Below are positions 26,243 through 35,527 of a stretch of 64,000 bases of DNA, one piece after another. The first letter of the stretch is position 1; each line of letters begins with the position of its first letter. Origin of the DNA: an uncultured Polaribacter sp. (lineage in GTDB: Bacteria; Bacteroidota; Bacteroidia; Flavobacteriales; Flavobacteriaceae). The position numbers were made by a program, and so were the translations under genes. The notes beneath the pieces were generated by a model. The model saw only the letters and a program-made list of their open reading frames with translations, did no database searches and was not told the origin of the DNA. The stretch is taken from assembly GCF_947497695.1 (NCBI RefSeq), contig NZ_CANMHM010000001.1:62001-126000 (forward strand), written 5' to 3'.

Positions 26243-28504
26243 ATGAAAAAAAACACCTTAAAAATTGCAGGATTTTTCTTAATAAGTGTCTTAATTTTTT
26301 CTTGTAATAATACAAAAAGCACTAAAGATAAATCAAACAATAAAAATTCGCATCCAAAATTAATTTTAACAGCACAAGGTGTTAAAGAAATTAGAGCTCA
26401 ATTAGGTAGTGTTCCTATTTTCGACAATACATTAAAAGCTGTAAAAGAAGAAATTGATGCAGAAATTGCAGCAGGAATTGAAACACCGATACCAAAAGAT
26501 TATTCTGGTGGCTACACACATTCAAAACACAAACGTAATTTTGTTGTTTTACAAAAAGCGGGAGTTTTATATCAAATTTTAAACGATGATAAATACGCCA
26601 AATATGTAAAAGATATGCTAATGCAATATGAGGCAATGTATAAGACTTTGCCATTGCATCCTAAGACTAGATCGTATGCAAGAGGAAAATTATTTTGGCA
26701 ATGTTTAAACGACTCAAATTGGTTAGTATATGTGAGTCAGGCTTACGATTGTATTTATAATTATTTATCCGAAGAAGAAAGAAATAAGTTAGAAACCAAT
26801 CTTTTTAGACCTTTTGCAGATCATATTTCTGTAGACAGTCCACAGTTTTACCAAAGAGTTCACAATCATAGTACTTGGGGTAATGCAGCAGTTGGTATGA
26901 TAGGTTTGGTTATGGATGATGATGATTTAATACAACGTGCTTTGTATGGAATTAAAGATCAAAAAATAGATAAAACTGCAAAAGATGATGATGGAGGTTT
27001 TATTAATAAAGATGGTAAAGCTGGTTTTTTAGCAAATATAGAAGAACCTTTTTCTCCTGATGGATATTACAATGAAGGTCCTTATTACCAACGTTATGCA
27101 ATGTATCCTTTTTTAATTTTTGCGGAAGGTTTACACAATGTAAAACCCGAATTAAAAATATTTGAATACAAAGAAGGTGTACTTTTAAAATCAATCAATG
27201 CTCTTTTAAATTTAACAGATGCAGATGGTGAATTCTTTCCTTTAAACGATGGCCAAAAAGGAATGTCTTATTACACAGCTGCATTAGTTTCTGCTGTTAA
27301 TATTGCGTATAAATTTGGTGGAAAAAACCCCGAATTATTAAGTATTGCAGAAAAACAAAACAGAGTTGTTTTAGATGATACAGGTCTAGCAATTGCAAAA
27401 GGAATTAAAGACGGATTAGCAAAACCTTTTACCAAAAAATCTATCAATTTATCTGACGGTAAAAACGGAGATGAAGGTGGTGTTGGAATTTTAAGAAACG
27501 AAAATTTAGAATTAGTTTTTAAATATGCTTCACAAGGTTCTAGTCATGGGCATTATGACAAATTATCTTTTTCTTTATATGAAAACGGAAACGAAGTAAT
27601 ACAAGATTATGGACTATCTCGTTTTGTAAATATAGAGCAAAAAGGTGGTGGTAATTATTTAAAAGAAAACAAAACTTGGGCAAAACAATCCATTGCTCAT
27701 AATACACTTTCTGTAAATGAAGAGAGTCACTTTAAAGGAAAGTATGAAATTGGTAGCAAACATCATTCAAACTTATATTTTTATGATGATAAAGATGCAA
27801 ACGTACAAATAATTAGTGCTACAGAAGTAAATGCATATTCTGGAACAGAAATGCTAAGAACCTTTGCTTTGATAAAAGATAAAGATTTTGAGAGACCTAT
27901 TACAATAGATCTTTTCAAAATAAATTCGCCAACTAAAAATCAATATGATTTACCATACTATTATTTAGGCCATATCATGAAAACTAATTTTGAGTATGAA
28001 TCATATACTCAATTAGAAACTTTGGGAACAAAAAATGGGTATCAACATTTATGGAAAGAAGCGTCTGGTAAACCATCAACAGATAATACTGTGTTTTCTT
28101 GGAAAAATAATAACATATTTTATACTTTAACCACTACTTCTAATAATTCTGATGATTTAATTTTAAGTAGAATTGGAGCCAATGATCCAGATTATAATTT
28201 ACGTAAAGACCCAGTTTTTATTGTGAGTCGAAAAGAAACAAAAAATACAACTTTTGCTTCAATTATAGAATCTCATGGAAGTTATAGTCCTGTAAATGAA
28301 CTTGCATTAAATGCTTATTCAAATATATCTAGCATAAAAATCATTTTAGATTCAGACAATTACACTGCAATTCAAATTGTAACTAAAAGTGATAAAATTA
28401 AGACGTTAATTATCTCAAATAAAGATAATTCAGAAAGCAAAAAACACAACATCAAAATAAACGATAAGGAGTATAATTGGAACGGTTCTTATTATTATAA
28501 TTAA
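26243..28504 (+). CDS. PL17-family oligoalginate lyase, lipoprotein
   Basis: 753 residues. Lipoprotein signal peptide (FLISVLIFSC). The N-terminal (alpha/alpha) toroid holds HNHSTWGNAAVGM (near residue 207) and DGYYNEGPYYQRY (near 275); the C-terminal beta-sandwich begins with SSHGHYDKLSFSLYENG (near 433). These are the His/Asn and Tyr regions used for catalysis in PL17 enzymes such as Alg17C. It would act exolytically on alginate oligomers to release the unsaturated monouronate that becomes DEH. It is first in a likely unit with kdgF (25 bp away) and the GntR gene. Confidence 0.93.
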   Translation: MKKNTLKIAGFFLISVLIFSCNNTKSTKDKSNNKNSHPKLILTAQGVKEIRAQLGSVPIFDNTLKAVKEEIDAEIAAGIETPIPKDYSGGYTHSKHKRNFVVLQKAGVLYQILNDDKYAKYVKDMLMQYEAMYKTLPLHPKTRSYARGKLFWQCLNDSNWLVYVSQAYDCIYNYLSEEERNKLETNLFRPFADHISVDSPQFYQRVHNHSTWGNAAVGMIGLVMDDDDLIQRALYGIKDQKIDKTAKDDDGGFINKDGKAGFLANIEEPFSPDGYYNEGPYYQRYAMYPFLIFAEGLHNVKPELKIFEYKEGVLLKSINALLNLTDADGEFFPLNDGQKGMSYYTAALVSAVNIAYKFGGKNPELLSIAEKQNRVVLDDTGLAIAKGIKDGLAKPFTKKSINLSDGKNGDEGGVGILRNENLELVFKYASQGSSHGHYDKLSFSLYENGNEVIQDYGLSRFVNIEQKGGGNYLKENKTWAKQSIAHNTLSVNEESHFKGKYEIGSKHHSNLYFYDDKDANVQIISATEVNAYSGTEMLRTFALIKDKDFERPITIDLFKINSPTKNQYDLPYYYLGHIMKTNFEYESYTQLETLGTKNGYQHLWKEASGKPSTDNTVFSWKNNNIFYTLTTTSNNSDDLILSRIGANDPDYNLRKDPVFIVSRKETKNTTFASIIESHGSYSPVNELALNAYSNISSIKIILDSDNYTAIQIVTKSDKIKTLIISNKDNSESKKHNIKINDKEYNWNGSYYYN

Positions 28505-28529
28505 GTTAATTATCAAAAAAACAAGTAAA

Positions 28530-28904
28530 ATGAATAGATTTAGTGAAAAGTACGTTTTAGCAAAAGACATAGAATGGGAAGAACTTGGTGGAGGAGTATC
28601 AAGAAAATTTTTAGGTTACGATAACCAAATAATGATGGTAAGTGTAAAATTTGATAAAGGTGCATTAGGTTCTCCACATCAGCACTTTCATACACAAGCT
28701 ACTTATGTTGTTTCAGGTAAATTTGAATTTGAAATAGATGGGATAAAGCAAATTGTAGAAGCAGGAGATGGTGTATATATTGAACCTAATTTATTGCATA
28801 GTGCTATTTGTTTAGAAGAAGGTCAATTAATTGACACATTTAGCCCAGTAAGAGAAGATTTTTTAACTGGCAATGGTCCTTCTTATTTTGGTGATAAATC
28901 ATAA
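28530..28904 (+). CDS. kdgF: KdgF-like cupin, unsaturated monouronate linearisation
   Basis: 124-residue single-domain cupin. The metal site is visible as His50, His52 (or His54), Gln56 in PHQHFHTQATYVVSGKFEFE and His90 in EPNLLHSA; Arg108 in SPVRED matches the C-terminal Arg of KdgF. KdgF converts the cyclic 4,5-unsaturated uronate made by lyases into its linear keto form (DEH). Its place right after PL17 supports this role. It appears cytoplasmic or periplasmic without a signal peptide, so cytoplasmic is the better guess. Confidence 0.88.
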   Translation: MNRFSEKYVLAKDIEWEELGGGVSRKFLGYDNQIMMVSVKFDKGALGSPHQHFHTQATYVVSGKFEFEIDGIKQIVEAGDGVYIEPNLLHSAICLEEGQLIDTFSPVREDFLTGNGPSYFGDKS

Positions 28905-29006
28905 ATAAATATACTCACTATCATTTTTAATTTAACATTAATAGTGGATATGTGTTTTTAAATTAAAAAATAAAATAATATCTTCGTTAAATATTGTTTA
29001 CAAATT

Positions 29007-29708
29007 ATGAAATTAGATATAATAAAAAAATCAGAAAACCCTTCTACTCAAAAGGAAATTATATCTAAAATTAAAGAGTTCATAAACTTAAAAAACTTAG
29101 AACCAGGAGATAAACTTCCATCAGAAAGAATGCTTTCTGATAAATTTGAAGTTTCAAGAAGTAATATTAGAGAAGCAATTCAAAAATTAGAGTTTTACGG
29201 TCTCCTAAAATCGATTCCTCAAAGTGGTACTTTTATTGCTGATATTGGTGTTATTGCTCTTAATGGCATGATAGAGGATATTTTAAGACTTGATGAACCC
29301 GATTTTAAATCGTTAGTAGAAACAAGAATTCTACTAGAACTAAAAACGGTAAGATTAGCAGCTCTAAGAAGAACAGATGAAGATTTATTAAACCTAAACA
29401 AAGCTTTACTTGCCTATAGTAATAAAGTTAATAATGGTGAAGATGCAGTACAAGAAGATTTGTTATTTCATCTAGCTATAGCAAAAGCAAGTGGTAATAG
29501 TACAATGAATACATTTATGCTATCTATAATTCCAGAAATTATTACCAACTTTCAAAAACACCATGTTTGTGATGCAGGCTTAACAAAAAGAGGCATCACA
29601 GATCATCAAGCAATTTTTGATGCTATTAAAGAACAAAACCCACAATTAGCAAAGCAAAAAATGAAAGAGCATTTTAAAGAATTGTATAATTATTGTTATA
29701 ATGTTTAA
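29007..29708 (+). CDS. FadR-type GntR-family regulator, probable repressor of the alginate locus
   Basis: 233 residues. N-terminal winged helix-turn-helix (GDKLPSERMLSDKFEVSRSN, then IREAIQKLEFYGLL) and a C-terminal all-helical FCD ligand domain (from about 85). FadR-group regulators of uronate genes (UxuR, ExuR) bind TGGTnnACCA, exactly the box found doubled at four promoters here. It has no such site directly in front; read-through from the PL17-kdgF unit would place it under its own control. The inducer is probably DEH or KDG (inference). Confidence 0.88.
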   Translation: MKLDIIKKSENPSTQKEIISKIKEFINLKNLEPGDKLPSERMLSDKFEVSRSNIREAIQKLEFYGLLKSIPQSGTFIADIGVIALNGMIEDILRLDEPDFKSLVETRILLELKTVRLAALRRTDEDLLNLNKALLAYSNKVNNGEDAVQEDLLFHLAIAKASGNSTMNTFMLSIIPEIITNFQKHHVCDAGLTKRGITDHQAIFDAIKEQNPQLAKQKMKEHFKELYNYCYNV

Positions 29709-29803
29709 TTAAACAAATTAAAATTTAAACTCCATTTACCAACCTTATTTGTAAATTTTCTAAAAATAAAATTTTAGATAGTAAGATTCTAATATAAAAA
29801 CAC

Positions 29804-29832
29804 TAAATTTGGTAAACCAATTTGGTAAACCA
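29804..29832 (+). promoter_or_regulatory. Promoter and double operator before the MFS transporter gene
   Basis: -7 box TAAATTTG (29804-29811) overlaps TGGTAAACCA (29810-29819), and after three bases an identical TGGTAAACCA follows (29823-29832). The operator lies upstream of the chosen ATG and inside the longer TTG-initiated frame, which argues against that longer frame. Confidence 0.8.
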
Positions 29833-29860
29833 ATTTAGAAGCGAATTTGAATCAAACAAT

Positions 29861-31156
29861 ATGAAAACTAAAGGATTAAGATGGTGGGTAGTAAGTTTAG
29901 TTGCTCTTGCAGCAGTTATTAATTATATAGATAGACAAGCATTTGGTGCTCTGTGGCCAGATATTGCCAAAGAATTGTTTCCAGAAATGACTTCTGATGA
30001 AACAAAATTGATATATGGTACTATATCTGCTGTATTTATAATGTCTTATGCTTTTGGACAAACAATATTTGGAAAAATATTTGACTGGATAGGTACTAGA
30101 ATAGGTTTTGCTTTATCTATCGGTATTTGGTCTATAGCAACTATGATTCATGCATTTGCGCAAGGAATTTTAAGTTTTTCTATTTTTAGATCTATTTTAG
30201 GAATTGCAGAAGCAGGTAATTGGCCTGGTGCCGCAAAAGCAAATGCAGAATGGTTTCCAACTAAAGAAAGGGCTTTAGCACAAGGTATATTTAACTCTGG
30301 TGCAGCTGTAGGTGGTATTGTTGCATACCCAATTATAGGTCTTCTTTCTATTTACTTATCTTGGCAAGCCATTTTTGTTTGTGTAGGTTTGGTGGGTTTA
30401 TTATGGTTAGTACCCTGGTTATTTATCGTTAAATCTTCGCCAGAAAAACATCCTTGGTTAACAGAAGAAGAAAAAACATATATCCTTACAGGACAAAGAA
30501 CTGAAGATGATAAAGGAAATTTAATAGAAGAATACAATCCTCCAACCGCAGAATTATTAAAAAGAAAAGAAAGTTGGGGCGTAATTATAGCTTCTGCTGC
30601 CATAGACCCAATTTGGTGGTTGTTTATAGTGTGGATTCCTATTTACCTTAATGAAGTTTTTGGTTTAGATGTAAAAGAAATTGCATTTTCTGCTTGGGTA
30701 CCTTATGTTGGTGCTATGCTAGGTGCATGGGCAGGTGGTCTTTTAGCCCAAAATAGATTATCAGCAGGTTGGTCTGTAAATAAAACACGAAAAATGGTAA
30801 TAACTTTAGGTTGTTTAATGATGATTCCTTGTTTTATTTTATTGAGAACACCCGGAACTGCAATTAACGCAGTTATAATTATGGCTGTATTATTATTTGG
30901 ATTTCAAGTAGCTATTGGAAACGTACAAACATTACCAAGTGATATGTTTAGTGGCAAAGTTGTAGGTACTTTATCTGGTTTTGCAGGTACAGCAGCCAAA
31001 CTAGGTGCTTTTGGCTTAACCATATTAATACCATTATTAACCACTGGAGGTAATTATACACCTGCATTTTTAATTGGTGGTGCATTAGCAATTATAGCTT
31101 TGTTAGCCGTTTGGATTTTATGTCCTAAAATAGAGCCCCTAAAATCAAAAAATTAA
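29861..31156 (+). CDS. MFS transporter, hexuronate/DEH-type permease
   Basis: 431 residues from ATG 29861; the 13-residue longer TTG frame would translate the operator. Twelve membrane segments. It has the anion:cation symporter pattern of ExuT-like proteins: INYIDRQAFGALWPDIAKEL at the first helix, GIAEAGNWPGAAKANAEWFP, RALAQGIFNSGAAVGG. It likely carries unsaturated uronates or DEH across the inner membrane. It precedes the SDR gene by 31 bp and shares its operator. Confidence 0.9.
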   Translation: MKTKGLRWWVVSLVALAAVINYIDRQAFGALWPDIAKELFPEMTSDETKLIYGTISAVFIMSYAFGQTIFGKIFDWIGTRIGFALSIGIWSIATMIHAFAQGILSFSIFRSILGIAEAGNWPGAAKANAEWFPTKERALAQGIFNSGAAVGGIVAYPIIGLLSIYLSWQAIFVCVGLVGLLWLVPWLFIVKSSPEKHPWLTEEEKTYILTGQRTEDDKGNLIEEYNPPTAELLKRKESWGVIIASAAIDPIWWLFIVWIPIYLNEVFGLDVKEIAFSAWVPYVGAMLGAWAGGLLAQNRLSAGWSVNKTRKMVITLGCLMMIPCFILLRTPGTAINAVIIMAVLLFGFQVAIGNVQTLPSDMFSGKVVGTLSGFAGTAAKLGAFGLTILIPLLTTGGNYTPAFLIGGALAIIALLAVWILCPKIEPLKSKN

Positions 31157-31187
31157 ATAAAAATTATTAAAGAATAAATTATTAAAT

Positions 31188-31952
31188 ATGAGTAATGCAA
31201 ATAGTAAAGTAGCAGTAATAACAGGTGCTACAGGAGGTATAGGTTTTGAAGCAGCTAAAAGATTAGGTAAAGATGGTTTTACAGTAATTTTAAATGGTAT
31301 AAATGATGAAGCTGGTGCTGAGAAATTAGCTGAATTAACTGCGACAGGAATTTCTGCAGAATATTATGGTTTTGATGTTACTAATGAAGATGAAGTAACA
31401 GCAAATATAAATACCATTGGAAATAAATACGGTAAAATAGATGTACTTGTAAATAATGCAGGTGGTTTAGGGGGTAGATCTCGTTTTGAAGAAATGACAA
31501 CAGAATTTTATAAATCTGTAATGGCTTTAAATTTAGATTCTACATTTTATGCATCAAGAGCAGCCATTCCTTTTTTAAAGAAAAGCGATTATGCTTCTAT
31601 AATTAATTATACATCAAATGCAGGTTGGAATGCTGGTGGACCTGGAGCAGGAATTTACGGAACATCTAAAGCAGCAGTGCATGCAATTACAAGAGCACTC
31701 GCTAAAGATTTAGCTGAATATGGTATCAGAGTAAATGCAGTATCTCCTGGTACTATTGATACTCCCTTCCATGCACAAATTAAATCAACCAAGCCAGAAG
31801 TTTTTGCATCTTGGGCAAATAGCATTATGTTAGGTAGATTGGGTAAACCAGAAGATGTAGCAGGTGTAGTTGCTTTTTTAGCAAGTAAAGATGCAGCATT
31901 TATAACAGCAGAAACGATTCAAATAGGAGGAGGCCAAGCATTAGGTATTTAA
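31188..31952 (+). CDS. SDR-family reductase, probable DEH reductase, copy 1
   Basis: 254 residues. Cofactor motif TGATGGIG (12-19), NNAGG, catalytic Ser in the SIINYTSNAG region, Tyr157 and Lys161 (YGTSK), and C-terminal PEDVAGVVAFLASKDAAFIT. Within alginate loci SDR enzymes of this type reduce 4-deoxy-L-erythro-5-hexoseulose uronate to 2-keto-3-deoxygluconate with NAD(P)H. It closes the transporter unit before a strong terminator. A second copy lies at 37175; the last 240 bp of the two genes are almost identical while the first halves have drifted. Confidence 0.88.
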   Translation: MSNANSKVAVITGATGGIGFEAAKRLGKDGFTVILNGINDEAGAEKLAELTATGISAEYYGFDVTNEDEVTANINTIGNKYGKIDVLVNNAGGLGGRSRFEEMTTEFYKSVMALNLDSTFYASRAAIPFLKKSDYASIINYTSNAGWNAGGPGAGIYGTSKAAVHAITRALAKDLAEYGIRVNAVSPGTIDTPFHAQIKSTKPEVFASWANSIMLGRLGKPEDVAGVVAFLASKDAAFITAETIQIGGGQALGI

Positions 31953-31982
31953 TAAAAGTATTTTTGAGTTATTTTTATTGTG

Positions 31983-32020
31983 AAAAGCCGTTTTGTAATA
32001 TTACAAAACGGCTTTTTTTT
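31983..32020 (+). terminator. Strong terminator after SDR copy 1
   Basis: AAAAGCCGTTTTGTAA pairs perfectly with its inverted copy and ends in eight Ts. It separates the MFS-SDR unit from susC. Confidence 0.92.
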
Positions 32021-32175
32021 GTAAAATCTGTCTAAATAGATTAATCTAAAAAAAAATGTAATCTCTAATTAGAAAAAGGCTTTGTTTAAAAGTAAAATTT
32101 AACAGTTTGTTATTTTTATACACATTACTTTATGAAATAATTAACAAAATACTTTTTTATTATAAAATATGTACT

Positions 32176-32204
32176 TATATTTGGTAAACCAAACTGGTAA
32201 ACCA
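32176..32204 (+). promoter_or_regulatory. Promoter and double operator of susCD
   Basis: -7 box TATATTTG (32176-32183) overlaps TGGTAAACCA (32182-32191), then three bases and a second TGGTAAACCA (32195-32204). The start site would fall near 32190, leaving a leader of about 280 bases before susC. Confidence 0.8.
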
Positions 32205-32473
32205 AATAAATTAAAAATATAAACCTGCGTATGATAATAAAATTGAATTAATTATAAACAAAAAGGATAGGGGGCAACCTATCCTCTTTTAAAAAAAAAC
32301 TTATCTGAAAAAAATTACAATTACCTCATAATTATCAAATAAATAAAAATAAAATTAGTAAATATTTATAATAAATACACTTCTTTTAATTTTTATTCTT
32401 CTTTGGTATTATATAAACCAAGTTTCATTTAGTAAATCTAAATGAATTACATTTTTAAACATAAAATAATATT
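32205..32473 (+). promoter_or_regulatory. Long structured 5' leader of susC
   Basis: No ORF seen. It has a hairpin AGGATAGG / CCTATCCT (32264-32285) followed by CTTTT and an A run, resembling a weak terminator, and a perfect 9-bp hairpin TTCATTTAG / CTAAATGAA (32424-32446) 27 bases before the ATG. It could serve attenuation, mRNA stability or antisense control; it matches no riboswitch that I recognise. Confidence 0.45.
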
Positions 32474-35400
32474 ATGAAATTAAAATTAAAAATGACATTA
32501 TTAGTACTAATGTTAGTTAGCATTTCTATAAATGCACAAGAAAGTTATACCATTAAAGGTACTGTAATCTCTAAATTAGAAAATAGTCCACTTCCTGGAG
32601 TTTCTATTATCATACAAAATAGTCAAATAGGAACTGAAACAGATTTTGATGGTAAATATAGCCTTAAAGTAAAAAAAGGAGATGTTTTACAATTTTCGTA
32701 TTTAGGTTATGCAACTCAAAACATAACAATTACAAATCAAAAGACTTTAAATGTTTCTATGCTAGAAGATTCGAGTGAATTGGATGAAATAGTTGTTGTA
32801 GGTTATGGATCTCGTAAAAAAAGTGATGTAACAGGTGCTGTTTCTTCTGTAAAAGCAGAAGAACTAAATGCTTTTCCTGTATTAGATGCTGCACAAGCAC
32901 TTCAGGGACGTGCAGCTGGTGTTGTAGTACAATCTAATAATGGTGGTGAGCCAGGGGCTCCTATTAGCATTAAAATTAGAGGAAATACATCGCTTACTGC
33001 AAGTAGTGCTCCTTTAATTGTTGTAGATGGTTTTGTAGGGGCAAGTATGCCTCAAGCAAATGATATCCAATCAATGGAAATTTTAAAAGATGCATCAGCA
33101 ACTGCTATTTATGGATCTAGAGGTTCTAATGGAGTTGTTTTAGTAACTACTAAAAAAGGTAGAAAAGGTTCTTTATCTGTAGAGTTAAATACAGTATATG
33201 CTACACAGAATACTTCGAATAAGTTAGATCTTTTAAATGCTAGTGATTTTGCTACATTTCAACAACTTAGAAACCCTTCTTATACTCAAGGAAGTGAAAA
33301 TACAGATTGGCAAGACCTACTTTATGGGTCAGGTAGCACTGTAAATCATCAACTTTCCTTTTCTGGAGGAACAGATAAAATAAATTTTTACGCTTCAGGT
33401 AACTACTTTAACCAAGATGGAATTATATTAAATTCTGATTTCGAAAGATTGACTTTTTTAACTAATATAGATGCACAAGTAACTGATAAGTTAAAATTTG
33501 GAGCCAATCTTTTTGGAAGCAGAGGTACTCAAAATGGTGTTCCAACTCAGTCTACTGGAGATTCAGCCAATGGAGGAGGAGATGATGTTATAGGTTTAAT
33601 ATTTAGATTTGCACCTGATTTAGGAGTTTTTAATAGTGATGGAACTTTTACAGAAAACTCTGTTGGAGACCCTGTTGATAACCCTTTTGCTGTGGCTACA
33701 GAAAGAGTTAATAAAACAGTTTCTGATAGATATAGAGCTAATTTTTACGGTTCTTATGATATTATTGAAGGCTTAAATTTTAAAAGTACTTTTGGTTTTA
33801 GTACATTAAATGAAAATATAGGGACTTATGTACCATCAACTTTAACTCTTTCAGATCAAGGTAATGGAGGAAAAGCAACTATTTCAAACAGACAAAGTAC
33901 TAATATATTAAGTGAGAATTACTTAACATATACAACAGAAATAGGAAAAGGTAAATTTACAGCATTGACTGGATATTCTTACCAAAAAACGAAAACAGAA
34001 AGATTTTCAGCAGGTTCAATAGGCTTGATTAAAGATAATTTTTCTTATCATAATTTAGCAGGATCTTCAGGTACTGTTGTTCCTACATCTTCTTTGGTAG
34101 AATCTGAAATTTTATCACAATTTGGTAGAGTAAATTATGATTATGACGATAAATATTTGTTAACAGCTACAGTTAGACGAGATGGAGCATCTAATTTTGC
34201 CGAAGATGAAAAATACGCAATTTTTCCTTCTGGTGCTTTTGGATGGAAAATTTCAAATGAAGATTTTCTTAAAGAAAATGAAACTATTTCTAACTTAAAA
34301 TTAAGAGCTAGTTATGGGGTTACTGGTAATCAAGCAATTCCATCTTACTCTTCATTTGGTAGATTAACTGACGTACAAGGTTTAAGTAATGGATCTGTGG
34401 TTAGTGGTGTTGCACCAGACCAAGCAGCAAACGCAAATTTAAGATGGGAATCTTCTTTACAAACTAACATTGGAGTGGATTTAGGTATTTTGAATAATCG
34501 AATTTCTTTTTCTTTAGACTATTACAATATAGATACAAAAGATTTACTAATGCCAGACTTTGGGCAACCTCAATATTTAGGATACCAAACAGCAGCAGCT
34601 TTAGTAAATATTGGAGAAATTAATAATTCAGGTTTTGAATTTCAAATAAATTCTACCAACATTAATAAAGGAGATTTTAGATGGACTACAGACTTTAATA
34701 TTTCAACCAATCAAACAGAAGTAGTAAAATTATTAGATGGTATAGATGTACGTTTAGATGCTTCTCCAAGTTACTTTAGTAGATCTGATACACATATTTT
34801 AAGAGAAGGAGAAACTCCAGGTGCTTTTTATGGATATAAATATATAGGAGTTTACCAGGGAGGAACTTTACCAGAAGGAACTGCAACATTTGCAGGAGGT
34901 GTAGCAGGAGATCCTTTATTTGCTGATGTTGCTGATGAAAGTGGAAATGTTAATGGTGTAATAGATACAGATGATCAAATGATTATTGGAGATCCAACAC
35001 CTAATTTTACTTATGGTATTACTAATAATTTTACATACAAAAATTGGGATCTTAATGTCTTTATCCAAGGTTCTCAAGGTGGTGAAATATTTAATATGAC
35101 TAACGTACAATTGTTTACTGGAGATGGAAATACAACTTATGAAAACTTTAATAATGCGTGGTCAACTTCAAATACAAATACTAACATACCTCGTGTAGGA
35201 AATAATAGTCCTAGAGAGTTTTCTTCACGTTTTATAGAAGATGGTAGTTACGTTAGATTAAAGAACATTGCTTTAGGATACAACTTACCAGAAAGTGTTT
35301 TAGAAAAATTAGGAGTACAAAATATTAGACTTGCTTTAAGTGCTCAAAACTTGTTAACTATTACAGACTACTCTGGTTTAGATCCAGAAGTAAATTATTC

Positions 35401-35503
35401 TGCAGGAGAAGCTGGTAATAATTCAAACAATACATCTGGTTTTGATTATGGAAATTATCCAGCATTAAGAACAGTAAACTTTAGTGTAAGCTTAAAATTT
35501 TAA
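32474..35503 (+). CDS. susC: SusC-like TonB-linked outer-membrane transporter
   Basis: 1009 residues. Signal peptide (ends SINAQ), carboxypeptidase-D-like regulatory domain (about 25-100, TIKGTVISKLENSPLPGVSI), TonB box region (DEIVVVGYGSRKKSDVTGAV), plug (LQGRAAGVVVQSNNG, IRGNTSL, IYGSRGSNGVVLVTTK), then a 22-strand barrel ending in Phe. It imports sugar oligomers using TonB energy and is capped by the SusD partner encoded 24 bp downstream. Oligoalginate as substrate is inferred from the locus. It has its own operator. Confidence 0.95.
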   Translation: MKLKLKMTLLVLMLVSISINAQESYTIKGTVISKLENSPLPGVSIIIQNSQIGTETDFDGKYSLKVKKGDVLQFSYLGYATQNITITNQKTLNVSMLEDSSELDEIVVVGYGSRKKSDVTGAVSSVKAEELNAFPVLDAAQALQGRAAGVVVQSNNGGEPGAPISIKIRGNTSLTASSAPLIVVDGFVGASMPQANDIQSMEILKDASATAIYGSRGSNGVVLVTTKKGRKGSLSVELNTVYATQNTSNKLDLLNASDFATFQQLRNPSYTQGSENTDWQDLLYGSGSTVNHQLSFSGGTDKINFYASGNYFNQDGIILNSDFERLTFLTNIDAQVTDKLKFGANLFGSRGTQNGVPTQSTGDSANGGGDDVIGLIFRFAPDLGVFNSDGTFTENSVGDPVDNPFAVATERVNKTVSDRYRANFYGSYDIIEGLNFKSTFGFSTLNENIGTYVPSTLTLSDQGNGGKATISNRQSTNILSENYLTYTTEIGKGKFTALTGYSYQKTKTERFSAGSIGLIKDNFSYHNLAGSSGTVVPTSSLVESEILSQFGRVNYDYDDKYLLTATVRRDGASNFAEDEKYAIFPSGAFGWKISNEDFLKENETISNLKLRASYGVTGNQAIPSYSSFGRLTDVQGLSNGSVVSGVAPDQAANANLRWESSLQTNIGVDLGILNNRISFSLDYYNIDTKDLLMPDFGQPQYLGYQTAAALVNIGEINNSGFEFQINSTNINKGDFRWTTDFNISTNQTEVVKLLDGIDVRLDASPSYFSRSDTHILREGETPGAFYGYKYIGVYQGGTLPEGTATFAGGVAGDPLFADVADESGNVNGVIDTDDQMIIGDPTPNFTYGITNNFTYKNWDLNVFIQGSQGGEIFNMTNVQLFTGDGNTTYENFNNAWSTSNTNTNIPRVGNNSPREFSSRFIEDGSYVRLKNIALGYNLPESVLEKLGVQNIRLALSAQNLLTITDYSGLDPEVNYSAGEAGNNSNNTSGFDYGNYPALRTVNFSVSLKF

Positions 35504-35527
35504 TAAATAATTTCAAAACAAATAAAT

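Noticed and set aside
29822..29860. N-terminal extension of the MFS transporter from a TTG start
   Set aside because: It would translate the double operator and part of the predicted leader; ATG 29861 begins the typical protein.
32264..32290. A riboswitch in the susC leader
   Set aside because: Only a single simple hairpin is visible and no known aptamer core was recognised; kept as a structured leader only.
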